The notes below the pieces were generated by a model. The model saw nothing but the letters and a program-made list of their open reading frames with translations. It made no database searches and was not told the origin of the DNA. A stretch of 64,000 nucleotides of DNA from ZYF759 sp046297455 (lineage in GTDB: Bacteria > Pseudomonadota > Alphaproteobacteria > Rhizobiales > Rhizobiaceae). This document shows positions 28,069 through 36,957 of this stretch, piece by piece (the first letter of the stretch is position 1; each line of letters begins with the position of its first letter). The stretch spans positions 106,446 through 170,445 of the forward strand of contig JBKBIT010000007.1 in assembly GCA_046297455.1 (NCBI GenBank). The letters run 5' to 3'. The position numbers and the translations under genes are program-made.

Positions 28069-29067
28069 CTAGTCGAGCGGCGGAATCTGGCCCAGCGTCA
28101 GGAAGCCCATGCGAACAGTGCCGCGATTGACGATCAGCGGCAGGGTCGGCTCGTCGCCAAGGGCGATCAGTCCCGAAAAGGCCGCCTCGATCTGTCCGCG
28201 TGCCTCCGGCATGATCTCGGCAAGCGTGGCGGCCAGGGCTCTCGGATTCTGGACCGTGACGTCCAGTCGGGCGTTGATGAGGCCGTCGAGGCCGATATCG
28301 AACGGCCCCGTGATCCTGGCGCCTTCATCCCCGCCCAGTGTCAGGCTGAACGTTCGTATCGTCCCGGAAAGCCCGCGCAGCCCGGTCAAGCCGGGCAATA
28401 CGTCCACCCCGCCGTCGACTACGATGTCGGCCAGCCCCTGGATGGGCGGCAGCAGGCGTCCACCGATTGCCGCAGGATCTGCGCGCAACCCGGAAAAGCG
28501 GACCGCGAGATCCAGATCCCGGCCAGTCGGACGCATGTGGAATTCCGCCCTGTCCATCGACAGCAGGCTGGTCCCGTTTGCCGGTTCCGAATCGAGAGCT
28601 GCCCGAAGATCGTGCGCCTCCAGCGAGACGAGATCGGGTATCGGCTGGGCGATCCGTGCGCCGGCGCGCAGGCTGGACCAGTTCACATCGAGTGCGCTGA
28701 AGCCTGGAAACTCGACGAGGGCAGGACCATCCAGTTCGGCGACGACCCGCTGCGGCGCGTAGACTTGCGCAGCCGAGCGAAGACCGCTGGCCCTGAAGCC
28801 GATTCCGGCGCGCGCATCCTCGTAGAGCACCGAACGGCAGAAGACGCCGATGCGGAACGGAAAACCGCGAACATCGGTGTTCTCGCAATTGGCGCGCCGT
28901 CCCTCGCGGTTCATCCCGGCGATAGCCGACGTGGCCTCGACGTGGACCCGGTTGGCAACATAATGCCACCCGGCGACATAGGCCGCGATCATGGCCGCGA
29001 TGGCCAATGCCAGCCACATCATGCGGTGGCCGAATTTGCCTGGTTTCTTGCTGTCGCTTGACGCCAT
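28069..29067 (-). CDS. DUF2125 family membrane-anchored protein
   Basis: The 332-residue product has one N-terminal membrane helix (MMWLALAIAAMIAAYVAGWHY) and a long extracytoplasmic beta-rich domain. A Cys pair near CENTDVRGFPFRIGVFC and the ADIVVDGGVDVLPGLTGLRG part match DUF2125, a family largely confined to alphaproteobacteria and without known function. It is divergent from chaC and convergent with the TRAP binding protein. Confidence 0.88.
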   Translation of the reverse strand: MASSDSKKPGKFGHRMMWLALAIAAMIAAYVAGWHYVANRVHVEATSAIAGMNREGRRANCENTDVRGFPFRIGVFCRSVLYEDARAGIGFRASGLRSAAQVYAPQRVVAELDGPALVEFPGFSALDVNWSSLRAGARIAQPIPDLVSLEAHDLRAALDSEPANGTSLLSMDRAEFHMRPTGRDLDLAVRFSGLRADPAAIGGRLLPPIQGLADIVVDGGVDVLPGLTGLRGLSGTIRTFSLTLGGDEGARITGPFDIGLDGLINARLDVTVQNPRALAATLAEIMPEARGQIEAAFSGLIALGDEPTLPLIVNRGTVRMGFLTLGQIPPLD

Positions 29068-29137
29068 GGCGGCGGGCTCGCTAACCGTTCTTGCCTCGCC
29101 GGGCGGATGCGCCGGCGCAAATGATTCTGGTGCGCAT

Positions 29138-29677
29138 ATGGGCGATTTTTGGGTGTTTGGCTATGGTTCCCTGATGTGGCGGCCTGGCTTCGCCCATGTC
29201 GAGACCCAGCGGGCACGGCTTTTCGGCTTTCGACGCGCGCTTTGTGTGACCTCCCATGTCCATCGCGGCAGTATCGACAGGCCGGGCCTGGTACTCGGTC
29301 TCGACAAGGGCGGGTCCTGTGTCGGCCTCGCCTTCCGGGTGCCCGGCGACATGGAAGCTGAGGTGATGGCCTATCTGCGCGAGCGCGAACTGGTGACCAA
29401 TGTCTACCGGGAGCGCATTCTGCCCGTGCGGTTGAGAGACGGCCGCGCGATCGAGGCGGTCGGTTATGTTGTCGATCGCAGGCACCATCAATATGCTGGC
29501 CATCTGAACGCCGAGGAGGCCGCCCGCCGCGTCAGGGGTGCAGTTGGTCGATCGGGCGCCAACGAGGACTATGTCCTCAACACCGTCGAGCATCTGAAGG
29601 CCATGCGCATCCGCGATCACTGGCTGGAGCGCGTCGCCGACCTGATCATCCCTCGGCCGGACCCGCGGGAAGGTTGA
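29138..29677 (+). CDS. Gamma-glutamylcyclotransferase (ChaC family)
   Basis: ChaC enzymes cleave glutathione to 5-oxoproline and Cys-Gly. The 179-residue product starts with the family signature WVFGYGSLMWRPGF and has RGSIDRPGLVLGL and YLRERELVTNVY, the region that holds the catalytic Glu. The ATG at 29138 places the signature at residue 5. Its last 32 bases overlap the end of plsC on the other strand, leaving no room for a terminator. Confidence 0.92.
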   Translation: MGDFWVFGYGSLMWRPGFAHVETQRARLFGFRRALCVTSHVHRGSIDRPGLVLGLDKGGSCVGLAFRVPGDMEAEVMAYLRERELVTNVYRERILPVRLRDGRAIEAVGYVVDRRHHQYAGHLNAEEAARRVRGAVGRSGANEDYVLNTVEHLKAMRIRDHWLERVADLIIPRPDPREG

Positions 29678-30452
29678 CGCCGAGTTCCTTCAGCCTTTGG
29701 CGCGCTGTTTCCGGCAAGGGCGGCGGATTGGGCCCGGTCGCGGCCTCGATCAGAAGCTGGTCTACCGCCGCCTCCGTCTCCGCCACCAGCCGGGCGTGGA
29801 ATTCCTGCTTCGACAGTCCCGGCTCGATCGGCTTCAGGAAGCGGGCGTGGATCACGCCGGGATGGCGCAGGAACTTCCGGCGCGGCCAGTAGAGCCCGGC
29901 GACATGGGCGACCGGCACCACGGGCACGTTCAGCCCCGCATAAAGCTCGGCAATACCCCATTTATATGCCGGTTCGGCGCCGGGCGGACGCCGGGTTCCT
30001 TCCGGGTAGATGATGAGCTGGCGCCCTTCCGCCATACGCTCGCGCCCGATCGCCATGGCCTGTTTCAGCGCTTTCGAACGGCTTGCGCGGTTGATGGCGA
30101 TCATGCGCATCTTCATCAGGTACCAGCCGAACAACGGGATCCAGGTCAGCTCCCGCTTCAGGATGTAAACGGGATCGTCGAGATGCGGGTAGAACGCCAG
30201 CGTGTCCCACAGCGACTGGTGCTTTGGCGCCAGGATGAAGGAACCTTCTGGCAGGTTTTCATGACCCTCGACGCGGCTACGGGTGCCGGCGATCACCTTC
30301 AGCAGCCAGAGGTTCGAGAGCCCCCAGTTCTTCGCGATCCACCATGCCTTTTTGCGCGGGGACAGGAAATAGATCGGCGTGAACACGATCATCTGCACGA
30401 GCGTGTTGATGTAGAAGGTCATGTTGAACAGAAGCGAGCGTATGGCGAGCAT
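29646..30452 (-). CDS. plsC: 1-acyl-sn-glycerol-3-phosphate acyltransferase
   Basis: PlsC adds the second acyl chain to make phosphatidic acid at the inner membrane. The 268-residue product has an N-terminal hydrophobic segment, the catalytic HX4D motif as HQSLWD in FILAPKHQSLWDTL, and the acceptor-binding FPEGT-type motif YPEGTRRPPG. It is the last gene of a minus-strand run ftsE-ftsX-ydcF-plsC, the usual rhizobial order linking envelope division and lipid synthesis. Confidence 0.93.
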   Translation of the reverse strand: MLAIRSLLFNMTFYINTLVQMIVFTPIYFLSPRKKAWWIAKNWGLSNLWLLKVIAGTRSRVEGHENLPEGSFILAPKHQSLWDTLAFYPHLDDPVYILKRELTWIPLFGWYLMKMRMIAINRASRSKALKQAMAIGRERMAEGRQLIIYPEGTRRPPGAEPAYKWGIAELYAGLNVPVVPVAHVAGLYWPRRKFLRHPGVIHARFLKPIEPGLSKQEFHARLVAETEAAVDQLLIEAATGPNPPPLPETARQRLKELGVNLPAGPAEG

Positions 30453-30527
30453 GCGTTTTCCGTTTGACGCGGGAGAGACACCGGCGGTGGATTGGCTTCG
30501 ATACAGCCATGTGCGCGAAAGGCAAGA

Positions 30528-31244
30528 CTACCTTTCGTCGTCTCCCATCGCCACCGAAAGGGCAGCGACCTGGGCGCGGATGGTGCCGGCGCTGACGATC
30601 CCGCGCGCAAACGAGCCGATCAGCTTGACATACTCGGTGAAAAGCACCCGCACCGCCCCCGGTCGCTTGAGCCATTCGGCCCTGTCGAGCCGGCGATTGA
30701 CCACCGGGTAGGGCTGCAGGTCGAGCTCGCCGAGATAGCGCCTCATCTCCATCAGGCTGCGCGGCATGTGGTAGTTGTTGGTGACCAGGATCACGCTGGC
30801 GAAGGAATGCTCCATCACCCACTTGGCGCTTTCCTCGGCATTGCCGATCGTATCCAGCGCGGCGTGGTCGATATCGACACAACAGGCGAACAGCTCGCGG
30901 TCGCCCCCCGTCACCCGTCGCAGATCCTCGACCCGCGCCATCGGATTGACGCCGCTGATCAGCAGGCGCTGGCCCTTGCCGGCCATCAGAAGCTCCACGC
31001 CGGTATCGATCCGTGCGCTGCCGCCGGTGAGCACGATGATGGCATCGGCCGTCCGCGGCTCGGCCGGCATGTCCAGCCTGCTGACATGGGAGGCAAAGAC
31101 GATGAACCCGCCGGCAAACAGGACGATGCCGATGACGGACAGGGCCCAGACAACGTGTACGACGAAGGGCAGGCGTCGTGCAGGCGCCGTGCCGGGCACA
31201 GCCGCCGCGCCACTGTCGATCGATCGGATTTCCTGTCCCTTCAT
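30528..31244 (-). CDS. YdcF/DUF218 family membrane protein
   Basis: The 238-residue product has one N-terminal membrane helix (VVWALSVIGIVLFAGGFIVF) and a DUF218 domain with AIIVLTGGSARIDTGVELLMAGKGQRLLISG, EESAKWV and the basic VTNNYHMPRSLMEM motif. The family includes SanA/YdcF proteins linked to envelope barrier function, but the reaction is not known. The ATG at 31244 is preferred; a TTG at 31274 would add ten residues. It lies between ftsX and plsC. Confidence 0.85.
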   Translation of the reverse strand: MKGQEIRSIDSGAAAVPGTAPARRLPFVVHVVWALSVIGIVLFAGGFIVFASHVSRLDMPAEPRTADAIIVLTGGSARIDTGVELLMAGKGQRLLISGVNPMARVEDLRRVTGGDRELFACCVDIDHAALDTIGNAEESAKWVMEHSFASVILVTNNYHMPRSLMEMRRYLGELDLQPYPVVNRRLDRAEWLKRPGAVRVLFTEYVKLIGSFARGIVSAGTIRAQVAALSVAMGDDER

Positions 31245-31292
31245 GGCGAATTTGATAAACCCGAATTGCGGCAATGAACAGGATGGCTGCGC

Positions 31293-32282
31293 TCAGCCGC
31301 CATCGGTGTGACGTGCTTCAAGATCGCCGAGATAGGTGACCACGGTGACGTGCGAGGTGATCGCCGTCAGCCCGGCCACCAGAAGTACCACCAGACCGAC
31401 GCCCACATAGCCGCTGATGCCGATGGCGAAGGTGCCGAACAGGGCCGCTGCCTGATCGGCCTGCGGCGTGGCGAGGTTGCGTGACGACCACCACGAGAAG
31501 ACAATGAAGACGAGAATAGCCAACGCGCCGCCGGCGGCTGCCCCGCGCATGCCGGTAATCAGGAAGTGGCGACGAAACTGCGCCGCGATGAAGCGCGCCT
31601 CGGCGCCGACGAAATGAAGCACTTCGATAATGTGCCCGTTGCCGGCCATTGCGCCGCGCGTCGCGAAGATGACCGTGAGCACCGTCGCCGCCAGTATCAG
31701 GATCAGCGCCGACAAGCCGATCGTGACCGTGGTGCGGGCCATCGCGACCAACCGGTCCACCCAGGTTCGATGATCGTCGAGGATGGCGGTCGGCACCGAT
31801 TCGACGAGCGCCATTCGCATCGCTGCAAAATCCGGCGGTGCGGAAGTGTCGATGGTGATGATGACCAGCCGGGGCACCGGCAGTTCGTCGATCTCCAGGC
31901 CGGCGCCCAGCCAGGGTTCGAGCAGCCGCTGGGTGGCCTCCCGGCCGACCACGGTCGCCTGGCGCACACCGGCGAAGCTGGCAGCGATGCTGCGGGCATC
32001 TTCCAGCGCGGTCTCCATGTCCAGCCCGTCTGCAGGCTTGATCTGCACCGTCGCCTCGCGCGCAATCTCGGTCTGCCAGGCCATGGCGGTATCGCGCACC
32101 AGCGTGACCGCGCCCAGCGTCAGGCAGGACAGGAATGTCATGATGGCGATGACGAGAATGAGCGCACGGCCGGCGACATTGTGTGGCGGCACGATCGGCG
32201 CAGAACGTCGCACGCGTCGCTGGGCGGGAGCGCTTTGCGCCGGCATCCGCCGCGCTGACCTGCCGGTCGCCGCTTCAGTCAT
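31293..32282 (-). CDS. ftsX: Cell division protein FtsX
   Basis: FtsX is the membrane partner of FtsE and transmits ATP hydrolysis to periplasmic murein hydrolase activators such as EnvC. The 329-residue product has an Arg-rich cytoplasmic N-terminus and a first helix (ALILVIAIMTFLSCLTLGAV). A periplasmic domain of roughly 110 residues follows, then three C-terminal helices of the FtsX/MacB type. The ATG at 32282 overlaps the end of ftsE by eight bases; a TTG at 32306 is less likely. Confidence 0.93.
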   Translation of the reverse strand: MTEAATGRSARRMPAQSAPAQRRVRRSAPIVPPHNVAGRALILVIAIMTFLSCLTLGAVTLVRDTAMAWQTEIAREATVQIKPADGLDMETALEDARSIAASFAGVRQATVVGREATQRLLEPWLGAGLEIDELPVPRLVIITIDTSAPPDFAAMRMALVESVPTAILDDHRTWVDRLVAMARTTVTIGLSALILILAATVLTVIFATRGAMAGNGHIIEVLHFVGAEARFIAAQFRRHFLITGMRGAAAGGALAILVFIVFSWWSSRNLATPQADQAAALFGTFAIGISGYVGVGLVVLLVAGLTAITSHVTVVTYLGDLEARHTDGG

Positions 32283-32982
32283 GAATTTCCAGCCTTCCCT
32301 CGGCAAGCACCATGCGGCGGGCGTCGACCTGCTCCATCAAGGTAAGGTCGTGCGTGGCGATGACGACGGCCGTACCGAGCCGGTTCAACTCGATGAAAAG
32401 GCGCAGCAGGCGCCGTGCCAGTGATGGGTCGACATTGCCGGTCGGTTCGTCCGCAAGCAGGATTTCGGGTTGCTCGATCAGAGCGCGCGCAATCGCTGCG
32501 CGCTGCTTCTCGCCGCCCGACAGCACCGGCGGCAGGACATGCATCCGGTCGCCGAGCCCCACCCATTTCAGGAGTTCGACGACATCGCTGCGATAGCTTG
32601 CCTCCTCCCGCCCGCGCACACGCAAGGGCAGGGCCACATTTTCATAAGTCGTCATGTGATCGAGCAGCCGGAAATCCTGGAACACGACACCGATTCGCCG
32701 GCGCAGGAGCGGCAATTCGCGCCGGGTGATTCGCGCCCGATCCTTGCCGAACACGGTGATCAGCCCGCGTGTCGGGCGCAGCGACAGGAACAACAGGCGC
32801 AGCAGCGTCGTCTTTCCCGCGCCCGACGGGCCGGTGAGAAACTGGAAGGAGCGCTCGGGCACCTGGAAGGATATGTCCCGGAGAATCTCCGGGCCCATGC
32901 CATATCTCAGCCCGACATTTTCAAAGCGAATCAACGGGATAGCCCTGTGTGCTCTGGCACGGTCCAGCCGGCTCGCCGACAT
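32275..32982 (-). CDS. ftsE: Cell division ATP-binding protein FtsE
   Basis: FtsE is the ABC ATPase of the FtsEX complex at the division site. Walker A is GPSGAGKTT at residues 51-59, the ABC signature LSGGEKQR at 154-161 and Walker B LLADEP at 175-180. The 235-residue reading starts at ATG 32982. Relatives often begin at IRFENVGLRYGMGP, and a TTG at 32934 would give exactly that start, so the first 16 residues are uncertain. It heads the ftsE-ftsX-ydcF-plsC run. Confidence 0.95.
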   Translation of the reverse strand: MSASRLDRARAHRAIPLIRFENVGLRYGMGPEILRDISFQVPERSFQFLTGPSGAGKTTLLRLLFLSLRPTRGLITVFGKDRARITRRELPLLRRRIGVVFQDFRLLDHMTTYENVALPLRVRGREEASYRSDVVELLKWVGLGDRMHVLPPVLSGGEKQRAAIARALIEQPEILLADEPTGNVDPSLARRLLRLFIELNRLGTAVVIATHDLTLMEQVDARRMVLAEGRLEIHD

Positions 32983-33092
32983 TCGCCCGGCATGGTTAAC
33001 CGACGGTTAAGGCAATTGCACCACCATCGCGCGCGAACCGGTTTACGACCGTTTAGCCCGATTTGCACATCGGCGAAAGGATGCCCGCCCCG

Positions 33093-33722
33093 ATGGCCGA
33101 CAATGACAAGCCACGCCTCGTTTCAGGCGAGATCATGGCGATCAAGGAGAAAGCGCCGATCTCGCGACCGGACGACGGCGATGTTGTCGAGGCCGAATAC
33201 GAAACGATCACCGCTCTTGGGCGCCAGGAAAGGGAGGAGCGTTCGCGTATCGGCGCGCCGCAGCCGGTGCCCGCGCCGGGGGGGATGGACATGTTGCGCG
33301 GGGTGAGCGGGCAGGTCGGCGCCGCGGCACGGGGTGGACCTGTTTTCTGGAGCGTCGGACTCTGCCTGGTGGGTGCCGCCTTCTGGGTTTCGGGTGGGCA
33401 CGTGCTTTTCGAAAGGACTACCCCCCGGATGGCGCCTGTCGCCCAGCCGCTGGCGATCGAGAAGGTGGCCAGCCGCGTGGAGCCGCGTGGCGGCCGTCAG
33501 GTCCTGTTCGTCGAGGGCGAAGCGCATAATCGCGGCGCCGGTGCTTTGCCCGTGCCGCCCATCGCAATTGCGATCACGGATGGCGAAGGCACCACGAGCC
33601 GGCATTTTCTGGGGACAAACGGCGCTCTTCTGGCTCCTGGCGAGCGGATCGGCTTTTCGAGCCGCGTCGAGGCGCCTAGCAACGGCGTTAAGACCGTGAC
33701 CGTCACCTTCCGTAGGGATTGA
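33093..33722 (+). CDS. Single-pass membrane protein with DUF3426-like C-terminal domain
   Basis: The 209-residue product has a hydrophilic, probably cytoplasmic N-terminus, one helix (VFWSVGLCLVGAAFWVSGGHVLF) and an extracytoplasmic domain with VLFVEGEAHNRGAGALPVPPIAIAITDGEG and LAPGERIGFSSRVEAPSNG. This resembles the beta-sandwich of DUF3426 proteins. Relatives beside ftsE that I recall carry an N-terminal CxxC zinc ribbon; none is visible here. The ATG at 33093 is chosen since AAAGGA lies about 11 bases upstream. It lies just before hpt, divergent from ftsE. Confidence 0.7.
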   Translation: MADNDKPRLVSGEIMAIKEKAPISRPDDGDVVEAEYETITALGRQEREERSRIGAPQPVPAPGGMDMLRGVSGQVGAAARGGPVFWSVGLCLVGAAFWVSGGHVLFERTTPRMAPVAQPLAIEKVASRVEPRGGRQVLFVEGEAHNRGAGALPVPPIAIAITDGEGTTSRHFLGTNGALLAPGERIGFSSRVEAPSNGVKTVTVTFRRD

Positions 33723-33726
33723 GCCG

Positions 33727-34275
33727 ATGCCCATCGTCAGAGGCAAGGAAATCGAAGTCCTGTTCAGCGCCTCGGCCATCGCCCGGCGCAATCTCGAACT
33801 GGCCAAGGACATAGGCCAGCGCGACTATGACAACCTTCTGGTCATTTCGATCCTGAAGGGGTCCTTCATCTTTGCCGCGGATCTGATCCGGGCCATGCAT
33901 GATTGCGGCCTGTCGCCCGAAGTCGAGTTCATCTTCATCTCCAGCTATGGCACCGGCACCACCAGTGGCGAGGTGAAGGTGCTGCGGGACATCGACAACG
34001 ATGTGGCGGGACGCGACGTGTTGCTGATCGACGATATTCTCGAATCCGGCAAGACGCTCACCTTTACCCGCGACCTGATGCTGTCGCGCGGCGCCAAGAG
34101 CGTGTCGATCGCCGTGCTGCTCGACAAGCGCATGCGTCGCCAGAGTGCCAGCGCCATCGACGCCGATTTTGTCGGTTTCGAATGCCCCGACTATTTCGTC
34201 GTGGGATATGGCATGGATGTCGCGCACGCCTTCCGCGAACTGCCCTTCGTGGGCGTGGTCAAGGGCGACGCCTGA
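33727..34275 (+). CDS. hpt: Hypoxanthine phosphoribosyltransferase
   Basis: Hpt salvages hypoxanthine and guanine with PRPP. The 182-residue product has ISILKGSFIFAADLIRAM, the ISSYGTGTTSGEV loop and the PRPP-binding motif VLLIDDILESGKTL, all intact. It starts four bases after the upstream membrane-protein gene and its stop overlaps the next start (ATGA), giving a tight three-gene unit. Confidence 0.95.
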   Translation: MPIVRGKEIEVLFSASAIARRNLELAKDIGQRDYDNLLVISILKGSFIFAADLIRAMHDCGLSPEVEFIFISSYGTGTTSGEVKVLRDIDNDVAGRDVLLIDDILESGKTLTFTRDLMLSRGAKSVSIAVLLDKRMRRQSASAIDADFVGFECPDYFVVGYGMDVAHAFRELPFVGVVKGDA

Positions 34276-34637
34276 TGGCGACGATCCTGGTCGTCGAAGA
34301 CGACGATTCGGTCCGGATCTTCACACAGCGGGCGTTGAGCACCGACGGTCACGAGGTCGATGTCGCGGTTGACGGCGATGATGGCCTGGAGCGCTTCCGC
34401 GCGGCCGCCTCTCCCTATGATCTGGTCCTGTCGGATATACGCATGCCGGTAATGGACGGCATCGAGATGGCGCACCGGATCGCCGAAATCAGCCCGAAGA
34501 CACCGATCCTCCTGATGACGGGCTATGCCGAGCAGCGCGAACGCGCGGTCGAACTGGCCGGCATCGTCAAAGGCGTCGTCGACAAGCCTTTCACCCTTCC
34601 CCAGCTTCGCGAGCGCGTGCGGCAGGCGTTGGCCTAA
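34275..34637 (+). CDS. Single-domain response regulator (CheY-like)
   Basis: The 120-residue receiver domain has the acidic pair EDDD near residues 8-11, the phospho-acceptor Asp54 in LVLSDIRMPVMDG, the switch Thr in LLMTGYA and the conserved Lys in VDKPF. There is no output domain, so it must act by protein contact, in the manner of CpdR or DivK; which one cannot be decided here. It overlaps hpt by one base (ATGA), and its end overlaps the convergent methyltransferase gene by 47 bases. Confidence 0.93.
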   Translation: MATILVVEDDDSVRIFTQRALSTDGHEVDVAVDGDDGLERFRAAASPYDLVLSDIRMPVMDGIEMAHRIAEISPKTPILLMTGYAEQRERAVELAGIVKGVVDKPFTLPQLRERVRQALA

Positions 34638-35379
34638 GCCGTGGGGGAACGCGAGTGGTCGCGCCTTGCGGTGCCAGCACCGGCACGAAAACCCGGCGCG
34701 AGGCGCGCGCGGCGACCGGCAGGCCCTGATAGAGACGTTTCTGCGCCTCGACCACCAGAACCCCGGCAAAGATCGGCCAGCAGGCGCGCCCGGTGCGTTC
34801 CAGCAAGGCATGCGAACGCATGATCCAGCGCTGTTCGGACGGGGGAAAATGCAGCGCGTCGGTCCAGGCCCCCGGCGTGAAGTTCGTCTCGCGAAGAAGC
34901 GCCGTTAGCTGGCCGCTCGAAAACGGCCGGCCTGTGCCGAAAGGTGTATGCTCGAAGCGGGCCCATACACCGCGCCGGTTCGGTACCACGATGACCAGGC
35001 GGCCGCCCGGCGCCAGCACCCGCCACAGCTCCATCAGCATTTCGCGCGGGTTTTCCGCATGCTCGAGCGCATGGACAAGCAGGACGCGGTCGACCGAGGC
35101 ATCGATCAGCGGCAGTTCCTCCTCGAAGACCAATGCTGTCGCGCTGGGTCCCTTGAGTGGCCAGGCCGCGGCGCCCTGTCCCGACGTCATGAAGGCGGCC
35201 ACGCGTTCGGTACCCGCGGCGAACCGGTCGAGCCATGGCAGTGTGTAGCCAAGCCCGATCAACCGTTCCTCGGGCATGTCGGCCCAGATCGAGGACAGCG
35301 CCATGGTGATCGAACGCTCCGCCAGCCGCCCGAGCGTCGAGCCGTAGAACGCCTTGAGAGCAACGATGTCGGTTTTCAT
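34591..35379 (-). CDS. Class I SAM-dependent methyltransferase
   Basis: The 262-residue product matches methyltransferase type 11 proteins: ALVFEEELPLIDASVDRVLLVHALEHAENPREML and LWRVLAPGGRLVIVVPNRRG. The glycine-rich first motif common in this fold is weak (ERLIGLGYTLPWLDRF). The substrate is unknown. The C-terminus is basic and Pro-rich. It is divergent from the glyoxalase II gene, where relatives also place it, and its last 47 bases overlap the response-regulator gene on the other strand. Confidence 0.85.
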   Translation of the reverse strand: MKTDIVALKAFYGSTLGRLAERSITMALSSIWADMPEERLIGLGYTLPWLDRFAAGTERVAAFMTSGQGAAAWPLKGPSATALVFEEELPLIDASVDRVLLVHALEHAENPREMLMELWRVLAPGGRLVIVVPNRRGVWARFEHTPFGTGRPFSSGQLTALLRETNFTPGAWTDALHFPPSEQRWIMRSHALLERTGRACWPIFAGVLVVEAQKRLYQGLPVAARASRRVFVPVLAPQGATTRVPPRLRPTPAARAREAGEG

Positions 35380-35484
35380 GGGAGCCAGCATTATCTGCCG
35401 GTCGGTTGGTCCGCAAGAATGACGCGGGATGACAATCCATGGGCAGCGCCCTATCGTGGTCGTCATCAGCAAGGGAGCCAGAGA

Positions 35485-36252
35485 ATGAGCCTGCAGATCG
35501 AACAGTTCATGTGCCGGAGCGACAATTTCGGCGTGATACTGCACGATACCGAAAGCGGCGAGACGGCAATTGTCGACGCACCCGAGGAGACGGCGATTCG
35601 CGCGGTGCTGGAGCGTACGGGCTGGTCTCCCAGCCTGCTTCTGATCACCCACCATCATCCAGATCACGTCGCCGCCAACGAGGCGCTGAAGGCACGCTAC
35701 CGGCTGACCATCGTCGGCCCGCGCACGGAAGCCGCCAGGATTCCGGGCATCGACCGGGGCGTTTCGGAAGGAGACACCGTGGAATTTGCCGGTCGCACGA
35801 TCGAGGTGATCGAGACGCCCGGCCACACTTCAGGACATGTCAGCTTCCACATCCCCGGCGAGAAACTGATCTTTGCCGGCGACACGCTGTTCGCCATGGG
35901 CTGCGGACGCCTGTTCGAGGAAGGCCCGGCCGTGATGCTGGGGTCGATGAAGAAGCTGGCCGCGCTGCCACCGGAAACCGTCGTCTATTGCGGCCACGAA
36001 TACACGCTCTCCAACGCGCGCTTCGCGCTTTCGGTCGATCCGGAAAATGCGATCCTGAAGACGAGGGCCGAACGGGTGGAAGCGCTGCGCGCCGAAGACA
36101 AGCCAACGCTGCCGACCACAATCGGCGAGGAACTTGCGACCAACCCGTTCCTGCGCTGGAACGATCCCGGCATCCGCAAGACACTCGGCATGGAGGATGC
36201 CTCGGAGGAGGCGGTCTTCGCCGAAATCCGCAAGCGCAAGGACAATTTCTGA
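35485..36252 (+). CDS. gloB: Hydroxyacylglutathione hydrolase (glyoxalase II)
   Basis: Glyoxalase II hydrolyses S-lactoylglutathione to lactate and glutathione. The 255-residue product has the metal motif THHHPDH at residues 55-61, GHTSGHVSF, FAGDTLFAMGCGRLFEG-type segment and YCGHEYTLSNARFA, all typical. The ATG follows AAGGGAGCCAGAG. It ends with the family C-terminal EIRKRKDNF. It sits 105 bases from the divergent methyltransferase gene. Confidence 0.96.
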   Translation: MSLQIEQFMCRSDNFGVILHDTESGETAIVDAPEETAIRAVLERTGWSPSLLLITHHHPDHVAANEALKARYRLTIVGPRTEAARIPGIDRGVSEGDTVEFAGRTIEVIETPGHTSGHVSFHIPGEKLIFAGDTLFAMGCGRLFEEGPAVMLGSMKKLAALPPETVVYCGHEYTLSNARFALSVDPENAILKTRAERVEALRAEDKPTLPTTIGEELATNPFLRWNDPGIRKTLGMEDASEEAVFAEIRKRKDNF

Positions 36253-36276
36253 GCTGCGGCCGGGCTCTACGCGGCT

Positions 36277-36957
36277 CTACAGAACGAAGCCGAGCACGAT
36301 CGCCATCTGGCCGAGATAGTAGAGCACCCACACGGCCGGCCCGGCGACGGTCTTCGGCAGCGAGCCGTCTTCGAGCAGATAGCGCTCGGCCGCCAGGATC
36401 GCATCGGAAACGAAGAACAGGGCCGCACCTGCCACCACCATGGGCAGCGGCATCGTTGACGCCGCTGTCAGCATGGCGACGATGGCCACCATGTAGCCGA
36501 GAAGCGGCAGGCGCATCTCCTCGCCGACTTCCGGCATGAGCCGCATCGCCATGGCGCCGGCGCAGACCACGGCGGCGATCACCAGCCCGGCCCGCCACGG
36601 ATCCGACAGGATCTGGCCGAAACCCTCGCCAAAGCCGAAGCCCACCGCCACGAAGAGCCAGATATAGACGAGGTGGCCGAAGAGAAACGCCACCAGACCG
36701 CCGAGGAAATACTGTTCGCCGTCCTGGGCGAGAAAGCCGTCGCCGACGGCGCACAGGAGCAGCGCGATCACCAGCAGGATCGGACCGCCCGCGATCAGCG
36801 CAAGCAGGGCGAGGAGCGCAACCGATGCCACCTTGAGGGCCGTTCGCCGCCACACGGGCTCCGTGCCCTTCAGCACGAGATAGAGACAGGAGGCGCCGAC
36901 CGAAATGATCAGCGTTCCGTTGGCAAGCGAATCGATACCGCCGGGAAAGGGCATCAT
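36277..36957 (-). CDS. YhhN family membrane protein (lysoplasmalogenase-like)
   Basis: The 226-residue product is an eight-helix membrane protein with the YhhN features CAVGDGFLAQDG, FLFGHLVYIWLF, ALFFVSDAILAAERY and the final VWVLYYLGQMAIVLG. Mammalian TMEM86 relatives hydrolyse lysoplasmalogens; activity in bacteria with this protein is plausible but not shown. Its ATG overlaps the stop of the upstream EamA gene (ATGA), so they form a pair. Confidence 0.85.
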   Translation of the reverse strand: MMPFPGGIDSLANGTLIISVGASCLYLVLKGTEPVWRRTALKVASVALLALLALIAGGPILLVIALLLCAVGDGFLAQDGEQYFLGGLVAFLFGHLVYIWLFVAVGFGFGEGFGQILSDPWRAGLVIAAVVCAGAMAMRLMPEVGEEMRLPLLGYMVAIVAMLTAASTMPLPMVVAGAALFFVSDAILAAERYLLEDGSLPKTVAGPAVWVLYYLGQMAIVLGFVL

